A DNA stretch of 64,000 bases from Herbinix sp. (GTDB lineage Bacteria; Bacillota; Clostridia; Lachnospirales; Lachnospiraceae). Under the pieces are notes generated by a model. That model worked only from the letters and a program-made list of their open reading frames with translations. It had not been told where the DNA came from and made no database searches. The position numbers and the translations under genes are program-made. Positions 17,517 through 27,715 of the stretch are shown one piece after another (the first letter of the stretch is position 1; each line of letters opens with the position of its first letter). The stretch spans positions 1-64,000 of the forward strand of contig JAQZBN010000044.1 of assembly GCA_029238935.1 (NCBI GenBank), given 5' to 3'.

Positions 17517-18800
17517 TTATTCTAAATTATTTACCATGTTTTCGATAAATGTACCGTAACCTTTCGTTGAATCCTGTATAAAAACATGTGTAACAGCACC
17601 AATAATCTTGTTATTTTGAATTATTGGGCTACCACTCATTCCTTGTACGATACCTCCTGTTAAATTCAATAAACGTTCATCGGTGATACGAATCACGATA
17701 CCTTTACTATGATTATTATTGCTTATATCAATACTTTCTATCTCTATTTCATACTCTCTGATTTCATTCTCAACACAGCAGAGGATGGTTGCTTTCCCTT
17801 TTTCCACTTCTTGTTTTAAACCAATCTCCAAGGCTTTCTTCTCATATAATTTTCGATATTCATTATCTACATCACCATAAATGCCTTGATAAGTGTTATT
17901 TTGGATGTTACCAATCTTGTATTTATCGTTCTGTCTGATCATACCAATGAGCTCACCTGGTTCACCTTCTTTGCCTTTTATAATGGACATAATTTCAGCA
18001 GCATAAATGGAACCATCCTTTATTTCCATTAGTAAACCAGTATCAATATCAGTAATTCCATGTCCAAGAGCACCAAATTTACCGTTAGTGGAAACAAAAG
18101 TCAAAGTCCCAATACCTTGAGTGTTATCTCTGATCCATGCACCAATTTTATAATTTCCTGCTGCGGTTTTCACTGGTGTTATTTTAATCGTAAGTTCCTC
18201 ATCATTCCTACGTACTAAAAGAACAATATCTTTCCCTTCACTTTTTTGAATTTCATTAATTAGTTCACTTTTATCACTAACTTTGACATCATTAATTGCT
18301 AATACATAATCACCGGACTTTAATTTATTAGCGATAGGTTCATAATTAAGGCCATCTGCACCTGTTACTCTACCACTGCCAAGTACAAGAATGCCATCGG
18401 TTTCTACATATATCCCGATGGGATCTCCACAGGGAATTAGTTCTATCGTATCTATAACATCAAGAGAAATATTTTTAAAATTAAAAAGCCCAAATAATTT
18501 CAAACTAACCTTATACTTTCCTGTTTGCGATGACTGCAGGGTAAATGGCTGGTTTAAATCTATGTTTATCTGGTTAGAAGGAACACTTAAATCATTAACA
18601 CTGATAACACCAACGTCTTCCGTCTTAATATTTGCTTTCAATGGCATATTAAAATTAAAATCTTCTTCTTTATCCACCAGAATTTTTATTTCATCCGGTA
18701 TGCTTTTTTCTATATTATAATAAAGCAACCATACGATTGTTATAATATTAATAATAAATGCAACGATTAAAATTTTTTTATAAACTTTTTTTCCAAGCAT
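17517..18800 (-). CDS. spoIVB: SpoIVB peptidase
   Basis: A 427-residue serine peptidase (family S55) secreted by the forespore; it cleaves the SpoIVF complex and so triggers sigma-K activation in the mother cell. An N-terminal membrane anchor spans about residues 9-27. A PDZ domain follows (about 125-215, 'GIYVETDGILVLGSG', 'LKSGDYVLAINDVKV'). The peptidase domain has the catalytic His in 'FGALGHGITD' and the catalytic Ser in 'GMSGSPIIQNNKI', both intact. Length agrees with the family. It lies between recN and spo0A, the conserved clostridial position. Assignment is secure. Confidence 0.96.
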   Translation of the reverse strand: MLGKKVYKKILIVAFIINIITIVWLLYYNIEKSIPDEIKILVDKEEDFNFNMPLKANIKTEDVGVISVNDLSVPSNQINIDLNQPFTLQSSQTGKYKVSLKLFGLFNFKNISLDVIDTIELIPCGDPIGIYVETDGILVLGSGRVTGADGLNYEPIANKLKSGDYVLAINDVKVSDKSELINEIQKSEGKDIVLLVRRNDEELTIKITPVKTAAGNYKIGAWIRDNTQGIGTLTFVSTNGKFGALGHGITDIDTGLLMEIKDGSIYAAEIMSIIKGKEGEPGELIGMIRQNDKYKIGNIQNNTYQGIYGDVDNEYRKLYEKKALEIGLKQEVEKGKATILCCVENEIREYEIEIESIDISNNNHSKGIVIRITDERLLNLTGGIVQGMSGSPIIQNNKIIGAVTHVFIQDSTKGYGTFIENMVNNLE

Positions 18801-18946
18801 CCTTCCACCCCATAATTATTAGTCTTTTTCATCCGATTGATCTCACCACATATGTCTTAATGGTGTTAAGTGTACTTGTTCACATCAAAAAAGGATATAC
18901 ATAGTATTGTATATCCTCCCTGTAAGTATTCGTTTATATTAGATAT

Positions 18947-20632
18947 TTAACTGTTGTATTTTTTGGTTGCAGCTGCCAATTCTTTCATCTCTCTGGCATT
19001 TTCCTTTACACGATCCGTAATAACAGCACCTCCGAGTATTCGTGCTATCTCACCGATGGACTCATCTTCATTTAGTTCTTTGATCGAAGTTTGCGTTGAG
19101 ATTCCATCCGTAACTTTTTCAATAATATAATGGGAATCTGCCATTGCAGCAATCTGAGGTAAATGTGTGATACAAATAATCTGATGATGATTTGCAATTA
19201 CAGATAACTGTTCTGACACCTTTTGTGCTGTTCTTCCACTGACTCCGACATCAATTTCGTCAAAAATTAAAGTATCAATCTCATCTTTATCCGCTAGGAC
19301 AGATTTAATACCTAGCATAATTCTTGATAATTCACCGCCTGAGGCTACTCTGGATAATGGTTTTAATGGTTCACCTGGATTGGTCGAGATGATAAATTCT
19401 GCTTCGTCAAAACCATTCGCAGAGTAATGTTCCAGTGGTTCAAAAACCATCTCAAATTTTACATCGAGAAAATTAAGTGCGATTAATGCTTCCTTAATCT
19501 TATTGGTTAATATGACTGCTTTTCTCTTTCTTATCTCAGACAAATGTTCCGAAAGACTTTTTACCTTTGCCTCAGCGATAGAAAGTTGCTTGTCCAATTT
19601 ACTAATATACGCATCGTAATCCTGATATTTATCCAGCTTTTCTTCACAGCTTTTGCAATATTCTTTGATTTGCTCCAGTGAATTCCCATATTTTGATTTT
19701 AAGTGATTAATCAAATCCAATCTCCTGGTCGTTATCTCCAGTTCTTCTCCTTGATTCTCCATACCATCAATGTACTGTGAGACATCTCTATTAAAATCAT
19801 TTAATAAATCTTCTATATCAGTTGCCTGCTGTAAAAATCCCGCAATGGTATCATCATATTCAGACAGTTTAGTTAAAATTCGGACAGCTCGTCCAATTGC
19901 ATCCCCAGCCGCAGTATTATCGTATCCAGTAAATCCGTATACATTCTGAAGACCTTCTGATATAGCATTGGCATGAAATAATTTTTTATAGTAAGCTGCA
20001 AGTTCCTCATCCTCACCTGGACGAAGTGCTGCACTCTTAATTTCATTTACTTCATACTCTAAGAAAGATATCTCTCTGAGCCTTTTTTCTTCATCAATCC
20101 CAGCCTGATTTCTTTCCTGCTTTAATTTAGAATATTCGCGATAACATTGCTCCAATTCCTGTTTTAATGTCCCGATCTCATCTTTCGCATAACGGTCCAA
20201 TATCTCAAGATGCTTTGACTTATATAATAAGGATTGATGTTCATGCTGTCCATGGATATCAATGAGTAAGCCAGCAATTGCAGATAATGCTGCGGCTGTG
20301 ACATTCTCTCCATTGACCTTACAAACACTTCTACCTGACATAATCTTTCTTGATATAATAATTTGTCCATCCTCTACTGGAAGATCCAATTCCTTCATCT
20401 TCTCCATAACAGCTTCATCCGATGTATCAAATACTAATTCTACCAAAGCATATTCTGCACCAGTTCTTAAAATATCTTTTGGTACTTTTGCACCAAGCGC
20501 TGCGTTGATCGATCCTATAATGATTGATTTACCAGCACCTGTTTCGCCGGATAAAATATTAAGATGATCTTTAAAATATACCTCCACCTCATTTATAATT
20601 GCAAAATTCTTAACATGTAAACTAACTAACAA
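18947..20632 (-). CDS. recN: DNA repair protein RecN
   Basis: A 561-residue SMC-like ATPase acting early in double-strand-break repair. Walker A 'SGETGAGKSII' lies near residue 30, two coiled-coil arms span about 150-380, the ABC signature 'LSRVASGGELSRIMLGIK' and Walker B 'LIFDEIDVGVSG' are near the C terminus. I place the start at the TTG at 20632: AGGAGG lies 9 bases upstream, and the resulting N terminus (MLVSLHVKNFAII) lines up with known RecN proteins; the ATG at 20653 lies upstream of the ribosome site. A promoter and a LexA-like box precede it, so DNA damage induction is likely. In relatives argR comes directly before this gene; here that neighbour is 28.6 kb away. Confidence 0.96.
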   Translation of the reverse strand: MLVSLHVKNFAIINEVEVYFKDHLNILSGETGAGKSIIIGSINAALGAKVPKDILRTGAEYALVELVFDTSDEAVMEKMKELDLPVEDGQIIISRKIMSGRSVCKVNGENVTAAALSAIAGLLIDIHGQHEHQSLLYKSKHLEILDRYAKDEIGTLKQELEQCYREYSKLKQERNQAGIDEEKRLREISFLEYEVNEIKSAALRPGEDEELAAYYKKLFHANAISEGLQNVYGFTGYDNTAAGDAIGRAVRILTKLSEYDDTIAGFLQQATDIEDLLNDFNRDVSQYIDGMENQGEELEITTRRLDLINHLKSKYGNSLEQIKEYCKSCEEKLDKYQDYDAYISKLDKQLSIAEAKVKSLSEHLSEIRKRKAVILTNKIKEALIALNFLDVKFEMVFEPLEHYSANGFDEAEFIISTNPGEPLKPLSRVASGGELSRIMLGIKSVLADKDEIDTLIFDEIDVGVSGRTAQKVSEQLSVIANHHQIICITHLPQIAAMADSHYIIEKVTDGISTQTSIKELNEDESIGEIARILGGAVITDRVKENAREMKELAAATKKYNS

Positions 20633-20680
20633 TGAGATATACCTCCTGTTCATTCTGTGGTGGTTTTTTTAAAGCATAAT

Positions 20681-20692
20681 AAACATATGTTC
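20681..20692. promoter_or_regulatory. LexA-box-like operator of recN
   Basis: The minus strand reads GAACATATGTTT, agreeing with the Gram-positive SOS box core GAACRNRYGTTY. It overlaps the predicted transcription start of recN, where a repressor would block initiation. Confidence 0.6.
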
Positions 20693-20699
20693 TGATTGT

Positions 20700-20728
20700 A
20701 TTGTATCATAATGGAAATAAATTCGCAA
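20700..20728 (-). promoter_or_regulatory. Promoter of recN
   Basis: On the minus strand TTGCGA (20723-20728), 17-base spacer, TACAAT (20700-20705). The SOS-like box lies immediately downstream. Confidence 0.65.
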
Positions 20729-20795
20729 ATGATTCTTTTTTTATCATGATTTTATACAAATAATCTATTCTATTTTATTAAATTCAGCAACGTAA

Positions 20796-20868
20796 AAAGA
20801 GCCTTTATAAGCTAATTATAAACAATCGAATGATTGATTATTACTATACTAATAAAAGCTCTCATATC
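20796..20868 (-). terminator. Terminator after the Big_2 protein gene
   Basis: Outer stem AGAGCcTTTAT / ATAAAaGCTCT with an inner AATC/GATT hairpin in the loop, followed on the minus strand by TTTTT. The loop is long, so efficiency is uncertain. Confidence 0.6.
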
Positions 20869-20917
20869 TATAAAAACACTATATTGTATTATTTGAAACT
20901 ATTCAATTGATTTTACT

Positions 20918-23900
20918 TTATTTAATCTTAACTACCGTTACCTTACAGGTTAACTTTCTTCCATTCACAGTAGCTGTGATCGTAGTGGTTCCTAATCCTC
21001 TGGAGCTAATATAACCATTGCTAACAATTGCTATTTTAGAATTTTCAACGCTCCATCTTACCGGAGAGGTTGCTCCTTCTACAGCTAATTGATAATCATA
21101 GTTTGTATACTGCTCTAATGTAATTGATGTAAAATTCAAACCAACTACTGCAACTTCTACCACTGCAACCTTACCTGAAGCTGTCATAACTGTAATATTT
21201 GCTGTTCCTGTTGCTCTTGCCGTAATCTTTCCTGTATTTTTATCAACCCTAGCAACTGCAGTATTATCAGAACTCCAAGTAAAATCATCTGTCGAATTCG
21301 TAGGATTTAGCGCTACCTGTACCGTCTTAGTTTCACCACTTACCATAACAATCCTCTTATCCATCACTGTCACTCCAGTAGATGGTACCCGATTACTTAC
21401 AACAACGAGACAAACTGCTTTCTTACCACTATTATCCTTTGCTGCTACTGTTATTGTAGTTTCACCTGCTTTCAATGCTGTTATTACACCATTTTCATCG
21501 ACCGACGCAACACTCTTGTCACTTGATGTCCATTTTGCACTCCGATAAGTAGCGCTCGATGGTTTAATTGTAGATTTTAACTTCTTAGAGTCACCCACTA
21601 ATAATGATACATAACTTTTATCAACCGTAACACTGGTAACCGGAGTTATTACTCTGATTTCACAACTTGCTTCTTCCTCTGTACCGTCTTGGGCAACCGC
21701 TGTAATGATAGCATATCCGGCTTTCAGTCCAGTAACTTTTCCTTTAGAGTTTACTACTGCTACTTTGGTATTACTTGAAGTCCATTTTACTTTTTGATTT
21801 GTAGCGGTTGGATTTGTAACGGTTGCTTTTAATGTAACCGATTTATCAACTCCTAATTTATATGATTCATAATTTAATTTAACGGTAGATACCAATTCTC
21901 TAACAGTAACCACACACACAGCAGAATAGCCGCCATCTTTTGTGGTACAGGTAATAACTGTAGCTCCACCAATCAGTCCTTTTACTACACCTTTATCCGT
22001 TACTGTTGCTACTTTAGGATTTGAACTCTTCCAAGTCACATTTAAATCTGTTGCTTCCGTCGGATTTACAGAAACTTTTAATTCAAATGTTTCTGTTGTA
22101 TAAATTGTTTTTTCACTAAAATTAAGTAATATACCTTTGACCGGTTGCGTTACCGTTACTTTACAATAAGCCACAGCTCCCGCTTGTGTTCTAGCCATAA
22201 TAATGGTCTGACCGGCTGCTTTTCCGATTACCTTACCGAAATTATCAACTACAGCTATCTTTGTATCACTGGACTCCCATACCAATTCCGTATCAGTACT
22301 ATTCTTCGGTGTTAAGGTTGGGGTGATAACGTAGTATTCGCCAGCTTTTAAATTAAGGGTATTAACATCGAACTTAATTCCTGTAGCTACCTGTCTTACG
22401 GTTATATTACAATAAACACTGTAACTTCCATCCACTGTTTTTAGGATAATAACAGCACTACCGGAACTTTTTGCCGTTACTTTACCGGAATTATCAACCG
22501 ATACTACAGATGAGTTTGTTGATGTCCAAGTAACTGCAGTGGAACTAGCATTACTTGGGAGTACGATGTAAGAAAGTCTGGCTGACTCACCTACATACAT
22601 CGTTTTTGTGGTTTCATCTAATACTACGGATAACACAGGAATATTAATCGTAAAATTACAAATTGCTTTAATTTTTCCATTGTCATCAGATGTTGCAATA
22701 ATCGAAACATTACCAGGCTTTAAGAAAGTAACCATACCATTGGCATCTACTTTCGCTTTTGATGTATCGGTTGAACTCCAAAGAACAGTTTGATTCATTG
22801 CATTCTCAGGATAAACTGTTGCACGGAGTTGTAACTTCTTCACGGATAAATCCACGGAAACACTTGTCTCTGACAGCACTATGCTTGTTACCGGCTGTTG
22901 CACTGTTACGTGGCAATAACCAACTACAACATTATCTTGATTGATAGCTGATATAACCGCCGTACCGCCAGCAACACCTTGAATGGTTGTTGTTAGCTTA
23001 CTGGATTCAACGATCTTAACAACACCTTCATTGGAAGATTTCCATGTTAATGATACTCCAGATAAATTACTTGGTGTAATCGTAGCATGAATGGTTTTAA
23101 AAGCATCAATTGCTAAATCAACAGTGGATGGATCAAGTGTAATCTTCGTTACCGATTGCTGTACCGTAATCTCGCACGTTGCTTTCTTTGTAACACCATT
23201 GATGGTCTGGCTGGCTGTTATGGTCACTACACCAGGTTTTATACCCGTTATTAATCCATCTACGACAGTGGCTATTTTTGAATCACTGCTACTCCAGACA
23301 ATTGGTTGTGTTGGGTCAGTGACGATTGCATTTAATAATATTGTTCCTGAAGTAAATAACGAAGCATTGGTTGTGCTTAGGGATATTCCATCGATTACTG
23401 TAATTGTTATGTATATATCATCAACTGTAACTGCTGCATTGTCATATAGATTCTGTCCAGTCTTATAAGTCAATTTTAACTTTATCTGCCCTTTGCTTTT
23501 AGCTGTAACAACACCTGTTGTTTGATTTAACTGGGCAATATTGGCATTTCCTAAAGTATAGGAATAATCAAATATCCCAACACCGGGGATATTGGAATTC
23601 GCTAAGATACTATAGGTATCACCCACTGTCATAACTATATTTTGATTACCTATATTAATTGGTACAACAATCTTCATGTAAGCGTAGGGAGCATTTGTTT
23701 CTGAAGAGTATTTTTCGTTCGCGAATGCATATACCTCATAGGTACCTGCTTTTACATTACTAAATGAAACATTACCGCTAACGGTACTGACAGTATAAGT
23801 TAATTTACTGGTATCACTTTGCGAAATCAACTTTTTTGTAGCAAAATCATAAACTTCCCACTTTAAATTCTTTGCATAGGAGGAATTTGATTGTATTACA

Positions 23901-24727
23901 AAATTGGAAGGAACTCCGGTGGCTGGTATAGCTGTTGCCGGATTACTACTTGAATTATTCACATGATGATTTCCTGATATATCATCATAAGTCAGAGTAA
24001 ATGTAGGTTTTACTACTACTTTAAGAACAATCTCCAAGGCTTTATCCTGAGCGGACATTGTACTCGTTTTTACTTTAATACTTGTGCTACCGGAACCGAC
24101 CGCTTTCACTTTTCCAGCCTCGTCCACTGTAACTATACTTTCATCATTGCTTTCCCATAGTACTGAGGAGGCAGAAATCGCTGATCCTGATACCGGTGTA
24201 GTTGTATTATCTGGTGTATAATCAACATATTTTAAATAAATAGGCTTTTGTTCATTCACACTATTTAGAACTAGGATCTTTTCCTGTGTTGTTGTTGCAG
24301 TTACAATTCCTGTTTTTTGATAGTCAAATGCCAGATCAATTTTAATCTGACAGCTCAATGTATAAGCATTCGTTCCTTGTTTGACAACAGCTGTTATTGT
24401 CGAATATCCCGGACCTGTTCTTACTAGCTTTACAAAATTTGATCCGTACGTGGTATTTTCTATCTTTACTACGTCAGGTTCACTGGAAACCCATTGTACT
24501 GTAGTCTCCGGTTCCCAGGAACCTGAAGTAACATTCAGCAATAATTCTGAAGATTTCATCTCATACTCAGTACCTGTTTCTCGCTTCTGACCATTAAAAA
24601 CGAAGTAATATTCGGTTGGAAGTACGATAGAGGATGCTTTCGCATACGATTCTTTCAATAAAAATACTGCCGTTATTAATAGAAAGCAAAATGATAAAGG
24701 GATCACCCATTTTTTTATTTTTAACAT
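20918..24727 (-). CDS. Secreted protein with about 13 Big_2 (bacterial Ig-like) domains
   Basis: A 1269-residue exported protein. A signal peptide occupies about residues 1-30 ('WVIPLSFCFLLITAVFLL', then SYAKA). The rest is a string of about 13 Ig-like repeats of roughly 80 residues, each with the core W-x-S-S-[ND]-x-x-[VI]-A-x-V-[DN]-x-x-G-x-[VI]-x-[GA]-x-x-x-G-x-[AT]-x-[IV]. The first three repeats and the last are the most divergent; the middle ones are closest to each other, consistent with internal duplication. There is no LPXTG anchor, S-layer domain or enzyme domain, and the protein ends right after the last repeat. It is probably a surface or matrix adhesin or scaffold. The partner is unknown. 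Confidence 0.85.
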   Translation of the reverse strand: MLKIKKWVIPLSFCFLLITAVFLLKESYAKASSIVLPTEYYFVFNGQKRETGTEYEMKSSELLLNVTSGSWEPETTVQWVSSEPDVVKIENTTYGSNFVKLVRTGPGYSTITAVVKQGTNAYTLSCQIKIDLAFDYQKTGIVTATTTQEKILVLNSVNEQKPIYLKYVDYTPDNTTTPVSGSAISASSVLWESNDESIVTVDEAGKVKAVGSGSTSIKVKTSTMSAQDKALEIVLKVVVKPTFTLTYDDISGNHHVNNSSSNPATAIPATGVPSNFVIQSNSSYAKNLKWEVYDFATKKLISQSDTSKLTYTVSTVSGNVSFSNVKAGTYEVYAFANEKYSSETNAPYAYMKIVVPINIGNQNIVMTVGDTYSILANSNIPGVGIFDYSYTLGNANIAQLNQTTGVVTAKSKGQIKLKLTYKTGQNLYDNAAVTVDDIYITITVIDGISLSTTNASLFTSGTILLNAIVTDPTQPIVWSSSDSKIATVVDGLITGIKPGVVTITASQTINGVTKKATCEITVQQSVTKITLDPSTVDLAIDAFKTIHATITPSNLSGVSLTWKSSNEGVVKIVESSKLTTTIQGVAGGTAVISAINQDNVVVGYCHVTVQQPVTSIVLSETSVSVDLSVKKLQLRATVYPENAMNQTVLWSSTDTSKAKVDANGMVTFLKPGNVSIIATSDDNGKIKAICNFTINIPVLSVVLDETTKTMYVGESARLSYIVLPSNASSTAVTWTSTNSSVVSVDNSGKVTAKSSGSAVIILKTVDGSYSVYCNITVRQVATGIKFDVNTLNLKAGEYYVITPTLTPKNSTDTELVWESSDTKIAVVDNFGKVIGKAAGQTIIMARTQAGAVAYCKVTVTQPVKGILLNFSEKTIYTTETFELKVSVNPTEATDLNVTWKSSNPKVATVTDKGVVKGLIGGATVITCTTKDGGYSAVCVVTVRELVSTVKLNYESYKLGVDKSVTLKATVTNPTATNQKVKWTSSNTKVAVVNSKGKVTGLKAGYAIITAVAQDGTEEEASCEIRVITPVTSVTVDKSYVSLLVGDSKKLKSTIKPSSATYRSAKWTSSDKSVASVDENGVITALKAGETTITVAAKDNSGKKAVCLVVVSNRVPSTGVTVMDKRIVMVSGETKTVQVALNPTNSTDDFTWSSDNTAVARVDKNTGKITARATGTANITVMTASGKVAVVEVAVVGLNFTSITLEQYTNYDYQLAVEGATSPVRWSVENSKIAIVSNGYISSRGLGTTTITATVNGRKLTCKVTVVKIK

Positions 24728-24882
24728 GTCTTAACCTCCCAGAAAACCTCTTATATACTATATATCGGCAACTTTCTTAATTTTGTTATAATATATTGTA
24801 TATATTTTAGGTACAATATTTGGCAGTTATGTGTCACAACATGTCATTTATTTCATTTTATCTTACCAATTTCTTCATTAAT

Positions 24883-26997
24883 CTATTTAAAATACATTGC
24901 TCTCATAGCATTTACTAAAGCTATTAATGCTACTCCAACATCTGCGAAAATAGCAAACCAAATGGAACTGATACCCAAGAAGGACAAGAGCATGATGATT
25001 AACTTAACTCCCAGTGCAAAGATAATATTCTGCGTCACGATTGATCCAGTTTTACGAGCAATCTTAATTGCTGTAACTACTTTTTCTATGTCATCATTCA
25101 TAATAACTACGTCAGCTGCTTCAATCGCCGCATCCGATCCAATACCACCCATAGCAATCCCGATATCTGCACCTGCAAGAACAGGAGCATCATTAATACC
25201 GTCCCCAACAAATACGACTTTTCCTTTGGGACTAGTCTCGCCCTTCATCTTTGTAAAACGCTCTACTTTATCCTGAGGAAGAAGTCCCGCATAATATTCA
25301 TCGATTTCAATTTCTTTTGCAACTTCTTTTGCTTTATTATTATGGTCACCGGTGAGCATAACAGTTCTTCTGATTCCCATCTGCTTCAGTTCTCTTAACA
25401 TGTTCTTAGTACCTGATTTAATTTCATCTGATACAAGAATATAACCTAAATATCTCTTATTGAGTGCCACATGAACGATACTTCCGGCTGTATCCGGTTC
25501 CGTAATTGTAATACCTGCTTCTTCCATTAATTTTTTGTTTCCGGCTAGAATCTCATCCGTATTTCTGAGCGCTATGACACCAAATCCTGCCTTCTCTGTT
25601 ATTTGAACAGCTTCTGTTATTTCCTTTCCATAATTTCTTATAATGGACTTAGCAATCGGATGATTGGATTGACTCTCCGCAACTGCTGCCAAATATATTA
25701 GCTCTTCCTTATTCTCATCTCTTGCCGGAGCAATTTTAGTTACCTTAAAGACACCCTTTGTTAACGTTCCTGTCTTATCAAAAACTATTGTATCAACATG
25801 TTTTAATGCTTCTAGATAATTTCCTCCCTTGATCAAAACTCCTTGCTTTGCTGCTCCACCGATACCACCAAAGAAACTCAACGGAATAGAAATAACCAAA
25901 GCGCAAGGACATGATATTATAAGGAAACTTAAGGCACGGTATAACCAAGTAGTATATGCCCCAAACCCTAACATCGGAGGTAATATTGCAACCGCTAATG
26001 CGGTAAATACGACTGCCGGAGTATAATATCTTGCAAACTTCGTAATAAACTTTTCACTCTCCGCCTTTTTACTGCTAGCATTCTGCACCAGCTCCATAAT
26101 TTTAGATACTGTAGCTTCTGCAAATGGCTTTGTTACTCTAACTTCAATCGTTCCACTGGTATTTATCGTACCTGAGTATACCTCATCCTCCGCTGCTACT
26201 TCAACCGGAACACTTTCTCCTGTAATTGCTCTGGTATCAATAAAGCTTCTGCCTAAGGTAATAACACCATCCAGCGGTACCTTTTCTCCTGGCTTAATAA
26301 CTATGATGTCCCCAACCTGAACAAGTTCAGGTGCAACCACTTTCAAGCTATTACCATCTTTTACATTCGCATAGTCCGGACGAATATCCATGAGGTTTGT
26401 TATGTTCTTCTTTGATCTCTGTACCGCCATATCCTGAAGTAATTCACCGGCACCATAAAAGATAAGTACTGTAACCGCTTCCACCCATTCTCCGATGAAA
26501 AATGCTCCAACCGATGCGATACCCATCAGAAAATTCTCATCAAAAACTTTACCCTTTAAAATATTCTTTCCTGCAGTCAGTAAGATATCATATCCTGCTA
26601 TGAAATACGCTACTAAAAACGCAATCAGAGTAACGACATTTGGTACTTTAATGAAAGAAAATACTAAAGCAATCGCTCCTGCAATTAAGAGTCTTAGTAA
26701 ATATAGTTTAATATTATCAATGCCCTCTTCCTCATCATCAAGCGATGCTATTCCATTCTCCATCGATATGACATCTACCGAAGGTTCATGAGATTTTACT
26801 ACCTTATGAATTAATGTATAAATATCTTTCTCGTTCTTCTCATCTACAACTACACTTAATCTAGTCGTCATCAAATTTAGACTAGCTTCCTTAACCCCCG
26901 GCAGCCCATTTACCTCATGTTCAATCTGAGATGCACAATGTGGGCAAGTCAGCCCTTTTAACGTATATTCCTTTTTCCCTTCCATACCATCTCTCAC
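24883..26997 (-). CDS. cadA: Heavy-metal-translocating P-type ATPase (Cd/Zn/Pb type)
   Basis: A 704-residue P1B ATPase exporting soft divalent metals. An N-terminal heavy-metal-associated domain carries 'LTCPHCASQ' (C18, C21). Membrane helices follow from about residue 95. The metal-site motif 'SCPCALVISIP' marks the Zn/Cd/Pb group, the phosphorylation site is 'FDKTGTLTKG', and 'GDGINDAPVL' is the hinge. Start is ambiguous: GTG at 26997, which overlaps the arsR stop, or ATG at 26985. It is co-transcribed with the ArsR-type repressor, so metal-induced expression is expected. The symbol is given by subgroup motif; ZntA would be equally fair. Substrate is inferred. Confidence 0.9.
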   Translation of the reverse strand: MRDGMEGKKEYTLKGLTCPHCASQIEHEVNGLPGVKEASLNLMTTRLSVVVDEKNEKDIYTLIHKVVKSHEPSVDVISMENGIASLDDEEEGIDNIKLYLLRLLIAGAIALVFSFIKVPNVVTLIAFLVAYFIAGYDILLTAGKNILKGKVFDENFLMGIASVGAFFIGEWVEAVTVLIFYGAGELLQDMAVQRSKKNITNLMDIRPDYANVKDGNSLKVVAPELVQVGDIIVIKPGEKVPLDGVITLGRSFIDTRAITGESVPVEVAAEDEVYSGTINTSGTIEVRVTKPFAEATVSKIMELVQNASSKKAESEKFITKFARYYTPAVVFTALAVAILPPMLGFGAYTTWLYRALSFLIISCPCALVISIPLSFFGGIGGAAKQGVLIKGGNYLEALKHVDTIVFDKTGTLTKGVFKVTKIAPARDENKEELIYLAAVAESQSNHPIAKSIIRNYGKEITEAVQITEKAGFGVIALRNTDEILAGNKKLMEEAGITITEPDTAGSIVHVALNKRYLGYILVSDEIKSGTKNMLRELKQMGIRRTVMLTGDHNNKAKEVAKEIEIDEYYAGLLPQDKVERFTKMKGETSPKGKVVFVGDGINDAPVLAGADIGIAMGGIGSDAAIEAADVVIMNDDIEKVVTAIKIARKTGSIVTQNIIFALGVKLIIMLLSFLGISSIWFAIFADVGVALIALVNAMRAMYFK

Positions 26998-27353
26998 CTT
27001 TCACTAATATGTTCAAGTCCAATCTCTAAAATATTTTTCACATGTTCATCCTGGAGAGAATAAATTGCCGTCTTTCCCTCTTTACGATATTTCACCAATT
27101 TATCCTGTCTTAAAGTTTTTAATTGATGGGAGATCGCTGATTTCGTCATATTAAGTAGTACTGCCAGATCACAGACACACATATCAGCAGAGTCCAAAGC
27201 CCACAATATCTTTATTCTTGTACTGTCTCCAAAAACTTTGAAAAAGTCAGCCAAATCGTAAAGCTGTTCATCTTGCGGCATCCCCTTCTTCACCATCTCT
27301 ACTACGTCACTATGAATAACATCACAATCACATATTCCAACCTTGTGTTCCAT
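26994..27353 (-). CDS. ArsR/SmtB-family metal-responsive repressor (CadC-like)
   Basis: A 119-residue winged-helix repressor. The N-terminal 'CDCD' (residues 8-11) and 'ADMCVCDLAVLL' in the DNA-reading region (about 56-67) supply the cysteine ligands of an alpha3N site as in CadC, which senses Cd, Pb or Zn. The recognition helix reads 'TKSAISHQLKTLR'. GGGAGG precedes the ATG at 27353. It is the first gene of the arsR-cadA operon and overlaps it; a 12-bp inverted repeat upstream is the likely operator. Derepression by metal is a family inference. Confidence 0.9.
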   Translation of the reverse strand: MEHKVGICDCDVIHSDVVEMVKKGMPQDEQLYDLADFFKVFGDSTRIKILWALDSADMCVCDLAVLLNMTKSAISHQLKTLRQDKLVKYRKEGKTAIYSLQDEHVKNILEIGLEHISER

Positions 27354-27412
27354 ACTATTTATCCTCCCTTATTATTAATTTCATAAATTCTATTTTATTT
27401 TATATTCACATT

Positions 27413-27444
27413 CAAACAGTTGAGTAATTGTTCAACTGTTTGAT
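27413..27444. promoter_or_regulatory. Operator-like inverted repeat of the arsR-cadA operon
   Basis: Perfect 12-bp arms TCAAACAGTTGA (27413-27424) and TCAACTGTTTGA (27433-27444) with an 8-base spacer, 60-90 bases above the repressor start and overlapping the likely promoter. This is the usual form of an ArsR/SmtB operator. Confidence 0.75.
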
Positions 27445-27649
27445 ATTAGTATATGAAATATTTAGTAAAAATGCAATAGATTTTTTTGTATAACGCAAAA
27501 AAAATTTTTTCCATTTATACAGATGCGGATTATCAGATAATCAACTCTATTTCAAAAGAAAAGCTTATTATATATTAATTTAATGTCTTATAAACATATC
27601 CGGACTGATTGCCAGGCTATTTCAAGTTACTTTCGATTAATCCTGCTAA

Positions 27650-27686
27650 TAAAAAATCCCCTCTAAAGCAAGGCTTAAGAGGGGAT
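27650..27686 (-). terminator. Terminator of the first MATE gene
   Basis: A 9-bp stem (27656-27664 / 27678-27686, arm ATCCCCTCT) followed on the minus strand by six T. Confidence 0.88.
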
Positions 27687-27715
27687 CGTATCTTAATTAT
27701 CAAGTATAAGTATCA

